Below, one piece after another: positions 23,664 to 36,053 of a stretch of 64,000 nt of DNA. The position numbers were made by a program, and so were the translations under genes. The first letter of the stretch is position 1, and each line of letters begins with the position of its first letter. Below the pieces are notes generated by a model. It made no database searches, was not told the DNA's origin, and saw nothing but the letters and a program-made list of their open reading frames with translations. Source of the DNA: Ceratothoa steindachneri (Eukaryota > Arthropoda > Malacostraca > Isopoda > Cymothoidae); assembly GCA_963969495.1 (NCBI GenBank), contig OZ018322.1, positions 160,352,348 to 160,416,347 of the forward strand, given 5' to 3'.

Positions 23664-25444
23664 AGCACTGAAGGCGATGTCGCCTTCGAAGACTTATTTG
23701 GGGAGGTTGGGCTCGCCATAGGAGTCTTTTTCTCCCTCCGCCTTGAAACCTTAGGCGGGCGTTGCGGCTTCGAAGGCAAGGGGCCCTCTTTTCGAGGAAT
23801 CACCGTCTCCGAGCCACCCGCTCCACCTCGGGGCGTGGGCGAAGGGGCCGAAGCTCCTTTGTTGCTGTCCTCCTTTCGGGGAACAGCTTTAGGAACCCCG
23901 GAAGATGGCAGAGCGACGATCTTCAGGGCTGTTGCCTCCTGTGAGTCTAACGACTCGGTAGAGGTGCGTGGCCGTTTCGCTTTACGGGAAACGGTCACGC
24001 TGTGGGGAGAGGGGGGAGCCCTGGTTTTAGCCGGGGCAGGGTATGAACCCTTTTTGCCGCCAGCTTTACCAGGGGAGCGCCCAGGTTGGGTAGATCCCGC
24101 AGAAGGGCTCCGAATGGGCGCGGAAACAACCGTGCTCGTTGGCCTGGATGGGCCAGGAGCAGAGGGTGCCTTTCTAACTATTGAGGCATATGACGTCCCA
24201 GGCAGAGCCGGGCGCGCCAGGACCAAGTCCTTTGCCTCGCGGAATGAGAGTCGATCCTGGGCCTGAACGGCCAGGATTTCTTTCTCCAGGAGATATGCAC
24301 CACATTGCTTCGAAGAAGCAGGGTGCGGCTCTCCGCAATTGACACACTTGGCCACACACGATTTGGACTTATCGTGTGCGACCTTGGAGCAATTTACACA
24401 TACTTCGGGTGACCCCGACTTTGCACGTCTACATGAGCGATTCGTATGGCTTAAGCGGTGACAGTAATAGCACCGCCGCGGCAGTGGCACGAATGCCTTC
24501 ACGCGGTAACGGTACCAACCGGCACGCACCGACTCAGGGAGCTTGTCACAGTTGAACGTGACGAAGTGTGTAGGGGTGGGTCTCGAGGCCCCTCCCTGTT
24601 TTCTCATCACACGTTCGACCTTGACCGCCCCATGGTTGGCCAGCTCTAGGGTGATGTCCTCAGGGGAGTAGTCAACGAGTTCCCTCGCATAAACTACTCC
24701 TTTCACAAAGTTCATGGTAGAGTGCAGCGTCACACTCACCGGGGTGCCATGAAGTGTCCGAAGAGCACTTATTTTGGCCGTCTCGGCGGGATTCGCTGCA
24801 TTCGCCAAAAGGCTCCCGTCCGAGAAACGGGTTACCTTCGGCTCTCTACCAATTGCACTAGCTAATCCTCTCCTCTGATGGATCATGTTGCCCTTGGACA
24901 ACATGGTGCCATCAGTGGAGCGAATAACGAGGAAGCGTTTGAAGCCAGCGGGCTCGAAAACGCCAGGTAACCTCTGAATCAGGGGCCCCGATGTCATCGA
25001 GGCTCCGCCCTGTGCACTTTTGGTCTTTGTCATCGTCAGGAGCTCCGTACCCGGGGAAGCAGAGTGCCCGGATGTGCCGATCTTGGCTTGGTCGCTTGCC
25101 AAAGTGGCAACAGACCCATCCATCCCCGTAGCCCCTGCGGATTGAGAGGAGCCCCGAGTCTCCTTCGTCTTTTTGGTCTTTTTCGTCCTTTTCTTTTTTG
25201 GAGAGGAGGGCGGGGAATGAACCCGCTTCCCACCCCCGCTGGTAGAAGCCCCCTGGTCAGATGGACCGGCCTCATCTAGGTCCTTCTCCGAAATCGAGAA
25301 GGTCCTGGTAGTCGCAGTGGCATCATCCGGAGGAGATCCCTTACCTCCTTGTACTGCCTGAGAATCCACAGCCGTTTTATGAGGACCTTGCATAGGGGCG
25401 GATTCGGGTTCGGTGCTTAACGCCGAGCTCGGATTGCCCCCCAT
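23468..25444 (-). CDS. LINE ORF1 protein, gag-like, three zinc knuckles
   Basis: This 658-codon ORF is open on the minus strand. Residues 1-130 are S/T/P/K-rich, with a basic KKKRTKKTKKTKE block. A middle domain around 155-300 holds LPGVFEPAGFKRFLVIRSTDG, FVKGVVYARELVDYSPEDITLELANHGAVKVERVMRKQ. The nucleocapsid-like part near 320-385 has three knuckles: CYYCHRLSHTNRSC (C-x2-C-x4-H-x4-C), CVNCSKVAHDKSKSC and CVNCGEPHPASSKQC. The C-terminal 250 residues are disordered and basic. This is the usual ORF1 layout of I/Jockey-type LINEs, an RNA-binding partner that packages element RNA. The last 65 codons overlap the ORF2 endonuclease in another frame, so the native end may lie earlier. Confidence 0.88.
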   Translation of the reverse strand: MGGNPSSALSTEPESAPMQGPHKTAVDSQAVQGGKGSPPDDATATTRTFSISEKDLDEAGPSDQGASTSGGGKRVHSPPSSPKKKRTKKTKKTKETRGSSQSAGATGMDGSVATLASDQAKIGTSGHSASPGTELLTMTKTKSAQGGASMTSGPLIQRLPGVFEPAGFKRFLVIRSTDGTMLSKGNMIHQRRGLASAIGREPKVTRFSDGSLLANAANPAETAKISALRTLHGTPVSVTLHSTMNFVKGVVYARELVDYSPEDITLELANHGAVKVERVMRKQGGASRPTPTHFVTFNCDKLPESVRAGWYRYRVKAFVPLPRRCYYCHRLSHTNRSCRRAKSGSPEVCVNCSKVAHDKSKSCVAKCVNCGEPHPASSKQCGAYLLEKEILAVQAQDRLSFREAKDLVLARPALPGTSYASIVRKAPSAPGPSRPTSTVVSAPIRSPSAGSTQPGRSPGKAGGKKGSYPAPAKTRAPPSPHSVTVSRKAKRPRTSTESLDSQEATALKIVALPSSGVPKAVPRKEDSNKGASAPSPTPRGGAGGSETVIPRKEGPLPSKPQRPPKVSRRREKKTPMASPTSPNKSSKATSPSVLCPANSARASAPGKRTAITVRVFISRRAPASPPSEAWRAYSLNGIAVDSGPTGRSCGGSSCPVPH

Positions 25445-26545
25445 GGAAGGCCCTACCTTCTGAGGCTGGTTTTCTCAAGGACCATGTCTATCACAGGGGG
25501 GGCCTCCAGTTGGCAATCCCCTCCCAGGACATCGCAGGTCCCCTTGGCAGCGTCATAAGTCTTTAGTGGGGAGGCACAGGCCTTGACCCCGGCAAGGTTT
25601 AATATTTTTCCTAGCAGGTCTTTTGAGGGAAGCGACCGAAGGGGCCTGGCTTCCCTCTCCCCCCTAAGGGGGTTTGCCCTACCGAGCCGCTTGTACGAGG
25701 GGCGGTCGGCAATGGGCTGCCTGCTGGCTTTTTGGCAGTCCCCTTAGAAAGCAAAGGAGGGACTGCTGCTGGAGATAGGGGGGTGCCCGAAAGCACCTCC
25801 AGAGAAGGGGGTGAGGGGGAGTCACCTACACCCGTAGGCGTAGGAAAGGAGTAAGCCTCCTGTCCGGTTAAAGAGGTATGGAGGGTCCCCTGCGAAAGCA
25901 CAGGGGGGGACCTCCATCTTTTCTGTGGAGCTGCACGAGGGCGGCTCCGTTGTTTTAGGGGGAATTGAGGGGAGATGTTTTTTTTTTTCATCATTAGGCA
26001 TGGTGACCCTCTTTGTTTTACGGGACGCAATCGCTCACCACCTCTTGCAGTAGCCCGCACTGCAAGAGGTGCTTACAGGTCCGGCAGAGCCAGGCGCCGC
26101 CATTTGGGACCACCCCTCCCGCCTGGTGGCCTGGCAGTCCTTCGGCATGGCGGCTCCACCTTAGACACGGCGTTAAACAGATAGAATGTGAAGAGGAGAG
26201 GAAAAGGGATGTAAGGAAGGTATGGGTGGGGATGAAGCAGGTTGTTGAAAAACCCCCATCCCGAACCGGAGCTGAGGGGTTAAAGAACAATGTCCCCTCC
26301 CCTATCAGCCCCCATCCGGGGTGGTTTGCTTGAGAAGAAGGTCAGCATTCTACCCTGTGAAATTAGAGGCTTACCAGAGAAAGTTGTGGGAGAGGTTGTA
26401 TGAAAAGCGACGAGGTAGGGGAGAAATCGGGCTATCTGAAGGAAGGAAGAGAGGCTAAGCTGGAGCTGGACGGAGCGCTGGATCCCGTCAGCACGGCGGC
26501 CAGGATGGCAAATCGCCGCGCCCCTTACGGGGCACAGAACGGAGA

Positions 26546-28600
26546 ATATCCATGGCATGGGCACAAGAGACCCTAAGGCTGGGAATATGAGCCAAACAGG
26601 TGAGGCGTCGGTCAAATACAATACCAAGGAAACGGTGTGATTTAAGCACTTCCAGGCGCACCCCATTAAGAAACAAATATGGGTCGGGGTGAAGCCGTGG
26701 ATGGCGGCAAAAGTGCACCACCTTAGTCTTGGCCAAAGAAAACCGAAACCTGTGCGCTTCGGCATAGCGAGAGACGCGGTTCAATGCCTGTTGGAATCAA
26801 CGCTCCAGGGTTGGAATCTGGGCCACGCCAAAAGAGATCGAAATGTTTTCAACGTAGAGCGTAAGGAGAACATTTTTATTGCTGCTCAGGGCAAAGAGTG
26901 TGACACTGAGGACACTTTCTTGCGGGAAACCCTTTTCCTGCTTTATTGGGACGGAGAGGGCTCCCCCCACCCGTACGCGGAATCGACGATCTCGCAAAAA
27001 TTCAGATATAAACATTGGGAGGCGTCTCCTTTCCTTCATCGTGTGGAGAGTGTCCATTATACCGTATTGCAATGCGGTATCATAGGCCTTCTCCAGATCG
27101 GAAAACACCGTGGCGTAGTGCTATCCATTAACTTGCACATGCAAGGTGTTAGAGAGTTTGGGCGGAAACCGGCTGAAGTAGAGTGATCTCTACTCGGATT
27201 TGAAAAGAGAGCACAGAAGTAATTGGCCAATAATCTGTTAGGAGAACCTCCACTCAGATCCTGTTAAATAAATCGAAGAGAAAGGCCATTCCTTGCTCAC
27301 CTAGGTGTCAAAGCATGGCATACGGGACATTGCAGGACCATGGACTGTGTCTGCGCACGAAACAAGAGCGGGACGCAAATCACTCACAGTAAACCTGTCG
27401 TTGAAGGCTTCTCCGCCTCTGGAGATAATGTCCAGTCGACGGTCTTCCGCGACATTACGACGTGCATTGAATGTTGGCGGAGCAGCATCACGGCTAGACA
27501 ATGTGGAGAGGGCGGGCGCGAAGTATTCCGCCACGGACGCGGGGTCCGAGATTGCGGTTCCCTTCTCCTGGAGAACGCGAGGGGGTTCTTCCGAGAACTT
27601 GCCTCGAATTTTTTTAACTCGAATCCACACCTCGAGGGGTTTTCCCGTTAAGTAAAGACACTTATGCACGCCAAGAAGAGTGGCTGGCGTGCTTCAAAAT
27701 ATACCGGAACCTAGCCCGACGAAATTTACCGACAGTGAAATCGTTCTGGCAGCGGTTATAGCGCATGTAGGCATAACGTTCTGTTTGTGAGCCATCTCAC
27801 ACTCGACCGACCACCACGGGAGTCGTTGGCGTGAAAAACAGCCAAAAGTTTCAGGAATAGTAGTCAGGCCTGCGGCGATGAGATTACCGGAGAAGAACTC
27901 AACAGCCTCATCTACCGAGCTAAACTCCTTGACTAAGATAGAGAATTCCGTCATTTCCCTAAATACAGTCCACGGCGCCCGCGCCAAGCACCATCGAGGT
28001 GGGCTCTCAGGTGGCGGTTGCCATGAAAATGATATTTGAATTGGAAAGTGATCACTACCATGGAGATAATCGACCACCCCCCAATCAAAATCAGGCTGTG
28101 CATCCGAAGAGCACCAAGATAGATCAAGGCAAGAAAATGAATCGGTTCTCGGGCAGTGATGAGTAAACTCATCCCTATTTAGGACACCCATCTCAAGCTA
28201 TTCGATCAGATTGGTAAGGCTTGTCCCCTGGGAATTATTGAGTAATCCCATCAGAGATGATGTCTGCCGTTCAGATCTCCAAGCAAGAGTAAGGGTCTCG
28301 GCAACCATGCCACGACGCAGCAGATGTCCCAAGCGTCTAATTTAGCTGACGGCGGAATGTACGCAGAAATGATAGTATACCTCCTATCCAGGTGAAGCTG
28401 CACAGCCACTGCCTGAAAGGAGGTATCGAAAGTGAAATGAAGAAGAAGGACATTATGCCGGGTGTAAACGGCGCATCCACCAGCCCGGCCATCTCGTGGT
28501 AGTGGGGTCGCTAAACCCTTATACCCTGGGAGGGCTGGCAGAGTGCACGCGCCTAGCATAGTCTGTTGGCCGGACAATGCGCTAAAGGTGCTGTCGCCTT
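26546..28600 (-). pseudogene. older LINE copy: ORF2 N-terminal half (endonuclease and RT start)
   Basis: On the minus strand from about 28580: an AP-endonuclease piece (LGACTLPALPGYKGLATPLPRDGRAGGCAVYTRHNV, YTIISAYIPPSA, LLLLGDLNGRH), then CLDLSWCSSDAQPDFDWGVVDYLHGSDHFPIQISF (SDH active site, 27694-28191), VWIRVKKIRGKFSEEPPRVLQEKGTAI (27301-27669), and the RT start MFSDLEKAYDTALQYGIMDTL (26797-27108), with RT ending at 26546. Short deletions remove RT core parts (about 27100-27130 joins two non-adjacent blocks), and the YVDD motif is altered to YVEN. It ends at the insertion point of the younger copy. Confidence 0.88.
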
Positions 28601-30330
28601 TGAGGGCTTATTGTGGGAGGTTGGGCTCACCATGCAATTCTTTTCGCCCCTCCGCCTCGAAAACTTATACCGGCGTTGCGTCTTCGAAGGCGGAAGGCCC
28701 TCTTTTCAAGGATCCACCGTCTTCCAGCCAATCAGCACACCACTAGGCGTGGGTAAAGGAGCCGAAGCTCCTTTCTTGCTGTCTTCCTTTTGGGGGACAG
28801 CTTTAGGAATCCCAGAAGATGGCCTGGTGACCAACTTCAGGGGTGATGTCTCCTGTTAGTCTAACGACTCGGTAGAGGCGCGTGGCCATTTCACCTTACC
28901 GTAAACGCTCACGCTGGGGGAAGAGAAGGGAGCTCTGGTTTTAGCCGGGGCTGGGTTTGAACCCTTTGTGCCGCCAAATTTTCCAGTAGAGTACTCCAAA
29001 TGGGCGCGGAAACAACCGTGTTCCTTGGCCTGGTTGGGCCAGAAGCATAGTGTCTTTTAATCTATTGACGCATAAGGCGCACCAGGCAGAACCAGGCGCC
29101 CCAAGCCCAAGTCCTTAGCCTTGCGGAATGAGAGTCGATCCTAGGCCTCAACGGCCAGCATTTGTTTCTCAATGAGATATGCACCATATTGCTTCGAATA
29201 AGCGGGGTGCGGCTCTCCCAATTGACACACTTGGCCACACACGATTTGGACTTATCGTGTGCGGGCTTGGAGCAATTTACACATACTTCAGGTGGCCCCC
29301 GACTTTGCATGTCTACATGAGCGATTCGTACGGCCGAAGAGGTGAAAGTAATAGCACCGCCGCGGCAGTGGAACGAATGCCTTCACGTGGTAGCGGTACC
29401 AACTGGCACGCACCGACTCAAGAAGCTTGTTACAGTCCAACGTGATGAAGAGTGTAGGGGTGGGTCTCGAAGCCTCGCCCTGTTTTCTCATTACACATTC
29501 GAAATTATCCACCCCATGGTCAGCCACCTCTAAGGTGATGTCCTCTATGGAGTAGTCAACGAGTTCCCTCGCATAAACAACTCCTTTCACAAAGTTCATG
29601 ATAGAGTGCGCGTTAGACTCACCGTAGTGACATCAAGTGTCCGAAGAGCACTTAACTTGGCCACCTAAAAGTGATTCGCCGCATTCGCCAGAAGGCTTGC
29701 CTCCGAGAAACGGGTGATCTTCAACTTTTTACCAATTACACTAGCTAGAGCTCTCCTCTGATGGATCACGTTGCCTTTGGCCAACATGGTGCCATCAGTG
29801 GAGCGAAAACGAGGAAGCGTTTAAATCCAGCGGGCTCGAAAACGCCAGATAACCTTTGAATGTGGAACCCAGACGTTATCAAGGCCCCCCCTTGGTACAT
29901 TTGGTCTTACTCGGGGGCTCCGCACCCGTATGGACAGAGGAGCCGGATGTGCCAATCTTAACTTAGTCGCTTAACGAAGCCGCAGGCCTATCCTTCTCCG
30001 CAGCCCCCGCGGATGGAAAGGAGCCTTAGACTTTTTATTTTGGGGGGTTTTGTTTTAAGAAAGGAGGGGGGGGAATGAACCCGCTTCTGTCCTCCACTGG
30101 TAGGACCCCCATGCCACGAACCGGAATCAGCCAAGTTCTTTTACAAAATGGAGAAGGTCTTGGCAGTCATAGGGGCATCGGTCGGAGTAGATCCCTCCCC
30201 TGCTTGTACTCCCTTGGAAACCTTAACCGTTTGAGGACCTTGCATAGTGGCGGATTTAGATTGGGGTTCGGTGCTTGGCGCGGGGCCTGCATTCCCTCCT
30301 ATGGAAGGCCCTACCGTCTAAGGCTGGGTT
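28600..30330 (-). pseudogene. older LINE copy: ORF1 (gag-like) remnant
   Basis: It is badly decayed but collinear with the intact ORF1 of the younger copy. The zinc-knuckle block survives at 29062-29310 (VCVNCSKPAHDKSKSCVAKCVN), with the upstream RNA-binding region at 29288-29599 (NFVKGVVYARELVDYSIEDITLEVADHG, SVRASWYRYHVKAFVPLPRRCYY). The S/P-rich regions on either side are seen as scattered matches. Sequence from about 30330 to 31353 corresponds to the 5' UTR of the younger copy (25445-26532). Confidence 0.8.
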
Positions 30331-31366
30331 GCCTCAAGGACCATGTCTATCTAAGGGGAGCCTTTAGTTCGCCATCCACCCAGGGCCACACAGGTCCCGT
30401 TGACAAGGCTGTCTCTAGTCACGTCTGGGCAGGCACAGGCCTTGACCCCAGCAAGGTTTAATATCCTTGCCAGCAGGTCTTTTGAGGGAAGCGACTGAAC
30501 GGGCCTGTCTTCTCTCTTCGCTCTATGAGGGTTTGCCCTACCGAGCCACTTTAATGGGGAACGGTCGGCTATGGGCTGCCTGCTGGCTTTCTTGACAGCC
30601 CCTTAGAAAGAAAAGGGGGGGGGACTGCGGCTGGTAAGAGGGAGGTGCCCAAAAGCACCTCCAGAGAAGGGGATGAGGGGGAGTCCACTACACCCATAGG
30701 CGTAGGAGACGAGTAAGCCTCCTCTCCGGTTAGAGAACTTTGGAGGGTCCCCTGCGCAAGCACAGGGGTGACCTCTATTTTTTTGTGGATCTGCCCTAGG
30801 GTGGCTCCGTCGATGAACAAGGGGAAATGTGGAGAGATTTTGCTTTTTTTGAGTTTGAACTCATGGGTATGGTGACCCTATTTTTTCCACGGGAAGCAAT
30901 CGCTCATCACCCCTCGCAGTAGCCCACCCCGTAAGGGGGGCGTACAGGCCTGGAAGTCCATCGGCATAGCGACTCCACCTTAGACACGGCGTAAAAACAA
31001 AGATAGATGGTGAAGTGAGAAGAATAGGAGATGTGAGGAAGGTATGGGTGGGGATAATGCAGGTTGATAAAAACTCACAATCCTAAAACAAAGTTCAGGG
31101 GTTAGAGAACATTGTCCCCACCATCTTTAGCCCCGATCAGAGATAGTTGGCTGAGAAGAAGGTCAGGATCTACCCTATGAAATCAGACGCTGACCAGAGA
31201 AAGTTGTGCGAGAGGTTATGTGAAAAGCGACGAAGTAAGAGAGAAATACAGGCTGTCTGACAGAAGGAGAAGAGGCTAAGCTGGGGTCTGACGAGGCGCT
31301 GAGTGCCGTCAGCACGGCGGCCAGGATGGCATATCGCCGCGCTCATTACTGGTTAGTCTTGCCTGA

Positions 31367-33720
31367 AATATATTTCTCCCTCCGATAAACTAAATCAGGC
31401 TAAAAGTTTGAAATTATATACTAATTTTTTACGGTCGAATCACTACAATAAAAGGGGAGATCTAAGTTTTGGTGTAAGAGGTATCAAAAAAGTCCCTATA
31501 CAAGTTTGTCTTTCCTTATATGAAGCTAAAAATAAGTCTAATATAATTGATCCCAATCAGGAAACAGAATCTAATTCTAAAACATTATTCTCCAATTGTT
31601 TCTCCGCTACTGGCCTACCACAGCCGAATTTACGGTGGCAGGGTCTTAGAAACAAATCTATGCTAAGGTTTTATTTCACCAAGATTCTTAAAACTTTCAT
31701 TAATAAAAATTCAGCAAAACGCTTGCAGCTAACCGTTTGTCGTTTAGTTACGATATCTATAAATGGGTTTAACCAACAAGGCTTGCCAAAGTATATGACT
31801 AGGTATCGTGTAATGTAATAACTATTGACGGACCAGTACATTTTAAGGCTCTGGTAATCAACAAGGTTCCTTGTGACATTTATTTGCCTGGGTTAAACAA
31901 AGCAAAGGAAAAAATTGCAGAATTGAATGTGAAACTAGCCGACCCGCATTCAGGTGATTCAGTTTCCAATATATTGCTTTTGAAAGGTTGAGATTTCTAC
32001 CATGAATTTGTAAAGAAATAATTCATAGGGAAGATGTAACTTACTTAAACTCTAATTTGGGTGCTATGCCTATCGGTCTTTTACCTCCCGGTAATGAAAT
32101 ATCTAATTCCCTAAAAGGTGAAGTAGCCGTATTAAAGGCAAGTGTAAAAGAACCTGAGTAACTCTATGACCTCAGGGCTATATTATCCAAAGATTATATC
32201 CAGGTCATATGGGATATGGATTCATTAGCACTTATCCCTAAATCTTTTTCTGTTGCAGAGGAAAAGGTTTAAGAATCTTTTAAGGCCTCTGCGGAGATCA
32301 AGGATGCTAGATTCGTTCTAGGGCTACCATGGAAAACAATTCACCCTTAATGCCCCTAATAATTAGGGCCTAGCAAAGTCCCGTCTACTAAATATGGTAG
32401 CAAAATTGAGGCGGGATAACCCTTCACTTCTGCAGCTTTATGATAATATTTTGCAGGAAAAACTTAAAATGGATATATAGAGCAAGTGAGGTCAAATACT
32501 CCTAACATACAGGGAGCAAAAATATACTATTTAGCACACTATGGCGTGCGGAAAGATTTCCTAACAACTCCCCTAGGCGTGGATTTTGCCTGTTCATCTG
32601 GTAGCGTCAGTCTAAATGATTGCCTAAATCCTGGTTTTTCATTTATTAACAACTTATACTATATCCTTATTAGATTTAGGCAATACCCATTTGCATGCAT
32701 TTCTGATACTCAGAAGGCGTATCTTTAAATAAATTTAAAGGAGGAAGACAATGACTCTGCCCGGTTTCTATGCCCCAAAAATCTGTCACTACAAAATAGT
32801 CCGTTAATAACCTTTAGATATAGAATAGTTTCTTTGGTTCCTCTAGCAGCCAATTTCTCTAGAACGCTCCTGTAATGTAACTAATGCAGACAAAAGGAGG
32901 TATATACACTGGTACCTTTTCTAAAGGTTTTATTTGGATAACATCGTATGAACATTTTCTTCTGAGGAAGACTTTGTGTCTCTCTATGAAGAGGTTATAG
33001 GTCTATTAAAAGAAGCCAGTTTTAATTTAAGTGAATAGTATTTGAATTCGCACCTTTGTAACAATCTTTTCAGAAAACAAGGTAATTTAGCCAAAGAGCC
33101 ATTGAAGGTACTTGGTCTAGACGAAGACACTACAAAGAATGAATTATACTTTCCTAATCGGCAAATTCCCTTTGCAGCCCAAAGTAAAAGGGTGTTTTTA
33201 CGAGAAATGGCTTCTATCTATGATCCACTAGGTACCTTCTCCCAATTACCATTAATACAGGTTTGTTTATGAGGAGTTTATGGAAGAAAAAATAGATTGG
33301 AATGAGCTTCATGAGTCCTAAACTGTCTGGGATAAATTGGTTCCATAAAATAAGGTTTGGACATTACATTCACTCGGCAAACATTACCTTCTAACAATGT
33401 TGAAATCCACTACTCTTGTGATAGTAGAAATACGGCTTATGGCGCAATAGTGTTTGCCGTATTTGGAAAAAAATTTACGTCATGTTATAGCTAATGCGAA
33501 GATAGTCGGAAAATTTATAAATATTCCAAAATTGGAACTCCCCTTTGCCGTATTTGCAGCTAGATTAGTAAACGAATTATTATCCGCTCTTGATAAGAGT
33601 ATTAACGTTAATATTAATATGTGGACGGATAACCAAATAGTCCTTAATTTGCACGTGTCTGATAAAACATACTAGCCATACATTCCAGACAAGGTAAATG
33701 AAATAAGAAATTCATCGTAG
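31367..33720 (+). pseudogene. pol: BEL/Pao pol: protease region, RT and RNase H remnants
   Basis: Pieces in order are a long linker/protease region (31408-31990, with ALVINKVPCDIYLPGLNKAKEKIAELNVKLADP), an LPWK-like motif near 32330, LLQLYDNILQEKL, FACSSGSVSLNDCLNPGFSFINNLYYILIRFRQYPFACISDTQKAYL (RT motifs, 32560-32728), a catalytic-loop-like YLDN (32931-32942) with EEDFVSLYEEVIGLLKEASFNLSE, LFPNRQIPFAAQSKRVFLREMASIYDPLGTFSQLPLI (33150-33272), and RNase H-like IPKLELPFAVFAARLVNELL ... NMWTDNQIVLNL. The wording is specific to BEL/Pao. Stops occur about every 50-100 codons. Confidence 0.85.
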
Positions 33721-33899
33721 GGACACGCAGGGAGACATGTCGTATCCAAATTGAATCCATGCAACCCATTAACCAGAGACCAACCAGCAAGCAGTTTACC
33801 AACTCTATATGGGTAAAGGATCATCAATGGATTCTCAATAACGAACTCTAGCCCAAATCCATTATCTTGCCTCCTACTACCTACGTTTTCCCATTGGGA

Positions 33900-35160
33900 A
33901 TCGGTTATGATTCGCCCATTTATAAATAGGTACATTTCGTTAGCGAAACTGCTTAAAATAACTATCTTAATTTTCAAGTTTTTACTTCTGATCAAAAGTA
34001 AGGTGACTCCTAAAATCTTTCCTAGCAGAACCTGTAAGCCAAAACATCAACACAGAAGAGCAAAGAGCTGCTATGGATTCCTGGATAAAAAAGATGCAGA
34101 ATGAGAAATACTCAAAAGAATGGGTAGAGCTCGCGAATTGTCACAGTATTCCTGGCTCCAACCGAATTAAACACCTATTTATTTTTATCCTACCCGAAGG
34201 TAGGATAAAATGCGATAGGCGTCTTTCCCATTCTGATCTCCCAAACAGCATAAAATATCCAGGTCTTCTACCGGCCAATCATAGCTTCACAGAGCTGCTC
34301 TTGCTTTACCTTCACTATACTCATGAGAATTCGGGCCATAATCGGCTTCTAATGATAGCAAAGTCTAAGTATTGGATCCCGAGAGCACTTCAAATAATCC
34401 AAAAAATCAGGGGCAAATTCTTTGTGTGCATTAAGCTATCACATCGTAAATATACTATCCCAGATCCGCCTCCTTATCCAAGGGACGCGTTTCGGTTGAA
34501 ACGCGATTCCATACTGTCGTGGTAGACTACACTGGAGCCATAACAATTACGAAAGGTAGAAAGAATGAAAGGGTATAAATTCTTCTATTGACATGTGCCA
34601 ACACGAGAGCTATTCCTTGGGAGTGGTTTGTGATGGAAGATTACAATCGTTCTTACGCGCATTACGGAGATTCACGGTGAGGTTTTTAGTGCCACATTAC
34701 TATATATTCAGATAATGCTGGTACATTTCGAGCAGCTTCTTTCTATTTGAGCACTTTGCACATAACATGAGAATTTACAGGAATATAATGGATTTTCAAT
34801 CCATCGAGGGCTCCTTGGTATACGGGATTCGTGGAGCGCTTCATAGGTCTTACACAAAAGACTTTAAAATCTATAATAAGCAACAAAATAGTTTCCCAGG
34901 GTGAGCTCATGACCCTCGTTACCGATATAGAGAACTCCCTGAATCATCTCTCCCTGACTTACGTATCAGAAAAGCTTCACTCCCTAGACCCACAAACTCC
35001 GTACAACTTACTTCTGGGTTATCGGAAGCTTCCTCTAGAGGAGAAGTTCGAGGATAAAGATCAAGATTTCGGCTGCCGCTTTGCCTTGACTAGGAGGCAA
35101 AAGCAGATGGAGCGGCTATGTGATAAGGCCTGGACACGTTGGCAAAACAAATATTTGTAG
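33900..35160 (+). pseudogene. pol: BEL/Pao integrase remnant
   Basis: 34073-34525 gives WIKKMQNEKYSKEWVEL, RIKCDRRLSHSDLPNSIKYPGLLPANHSFTELLLLYLHYTHENSGHNRLLMIAKSKYWIPRALQIIQKI, the zinc-binding HH..CC-type N-terminal domain of BEL integrase (the second Cys pair is partly lost). After a frameshift come a short catalytic-core segment (IYSDNAGTF near 34710, the second Asp) and FVERFIGLTQKTLK (Glu, near 34830-34870). A 109-codon C-terminal segment to 35160 (LVTDIENSLNHLSLTYVSEKL, PQTPYNLLLGYRKL, RRQKQMERLCDKAWTRWQNKYL) is typical of BEL. It continues weakly to about 35570. Confidence 0.85.
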
Positions 35161-36053
35161 CTCTGAGGGAGAAATACACCTAGCGTTGGCCCAAGGCCCG
35201 TCACCTCATGTTGGCAACGTGGTCCTGATTAAGGACGACTCTCCTCGTCTGTGGTGGAAGATGGGGCTGATATTGTAGCTCCATCAAGGACGCGATTGAG
35301 AGTGCTGGTCTGTGGCTCCGTTCAAGATCTTTCATTTAGAAGTTACGCATTCACATGCGAATGTTTCCTCCGTAAGCCCGTGTTTGGATCCACTTGCGGA
35401 TATTTCACCCGAAGGATCTACTTTAGAATTTCCGCATCCACTTGCGAATGTTCCCTCTGCAAGCCCGTATTCGGAGATCCACTTGCGGGTGTACCACTCG
35501 AGGGATCTTTTCTACGTTCTGCCAACCATCCTGCAGGTTGGTGACATAGTTCTATTCGTCGTTCGGATTTAGAGGCACAACGACTGATTAAGAAAATTAT
35601 GCGGGGTCCAAATGTAGACCCACAAATCTATTAATTTTCTATTTAATTAAATTTTTTACTTCATTTCATTTTGTTTGTATTTCCTTTCTCGTCCCCCCTC
35701 CTTCCTCAGGGTGTCGCAAATTTATGCGAAGCTCAAATTACCCAAGGATTATCTAAGACGAACCAACCGTCACCGTTTCATTTTCCCTTATACGATATGA
35801 AGACCAGGGAAGATTTTCAGAAGGCATTCCACTCTATTGTGTATCCTTTGTCATTTTGTCGTATGTGCGTTCGCGATTTAATCCCTTCTCTATCCCATTT
35901 GATTAAGTGTATTTATTTTGTTCTTGTGATCTTCATTAGTTCGCCTTTCCTATTCTGAACGCTTTAGATTGTATAATCAACTTCCATTGGCGGAGATTGT
36001 TCCCATAGGTCCTGTGCTGTAGGTAAAATTAACTATCTAAAGTATATATAATT

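Larger units (their letters stand above)
19539..26532 (-). mobile_element. younger I-group LINE, full length, nested in an older copy
   Basis: The 6994-bp minus-strand element has a poly(A) tail (a T-run on the plus strand, 19539-19563), 3' UTR, ORF2, ORF1 and a 5' UTR of about 1.1 kb. It is bounded by perfect 13-bp target duplications: CACAGAACGGAGA at 19526-19538 and at 26533-26545. The duplicated sequence belongs to the RT region of the host LINE. RNase H and a C-terminal zinc motif in ORF2 place it in the I/R1 group, possibly Nimb-like. It is GC-richer than its surroundings. ORF2 carries a stop and frameshifts, so this copy is not autonomous. Confidence 0.95.
17897..31353 (-). mobile_element. 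older I-group LINE copy, interrupted by a younger copy of itself
   Basis: It is a minus-strand element in two parts, 17897-19538 (3' UTR, C-terminus, RNase H) and 26546-31353 (RT start, endonuclease, ORF1, 5' end). Both parts align throughout with the younger copy at 19539-26532. Outside it is a 13-bp target duplication with two mismatches: TAGGCTTGCCCGA at 17884-17896 and TAGTCTTGCCTGA at 31354-31366. Its 5' end (near 31350) matches the 5' end of the younger copy. It sits in the BEL gag-protease region. It has more stops and indels than the younger copy, consistent with greater age. Confidence 0.9.

Noticed and set aside
23595..24266. 223-codon plus-strand ORF
   Set aside because: Antisense shadow of the GC-rich LINE ORF1 and the ORF1/ORF2 overlap; no domain.
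25975..26333. ORFs over the LINE 5' UTR
   Set aside because: GC-rich untranslated region; the three LINE copies show no conserved frame there.
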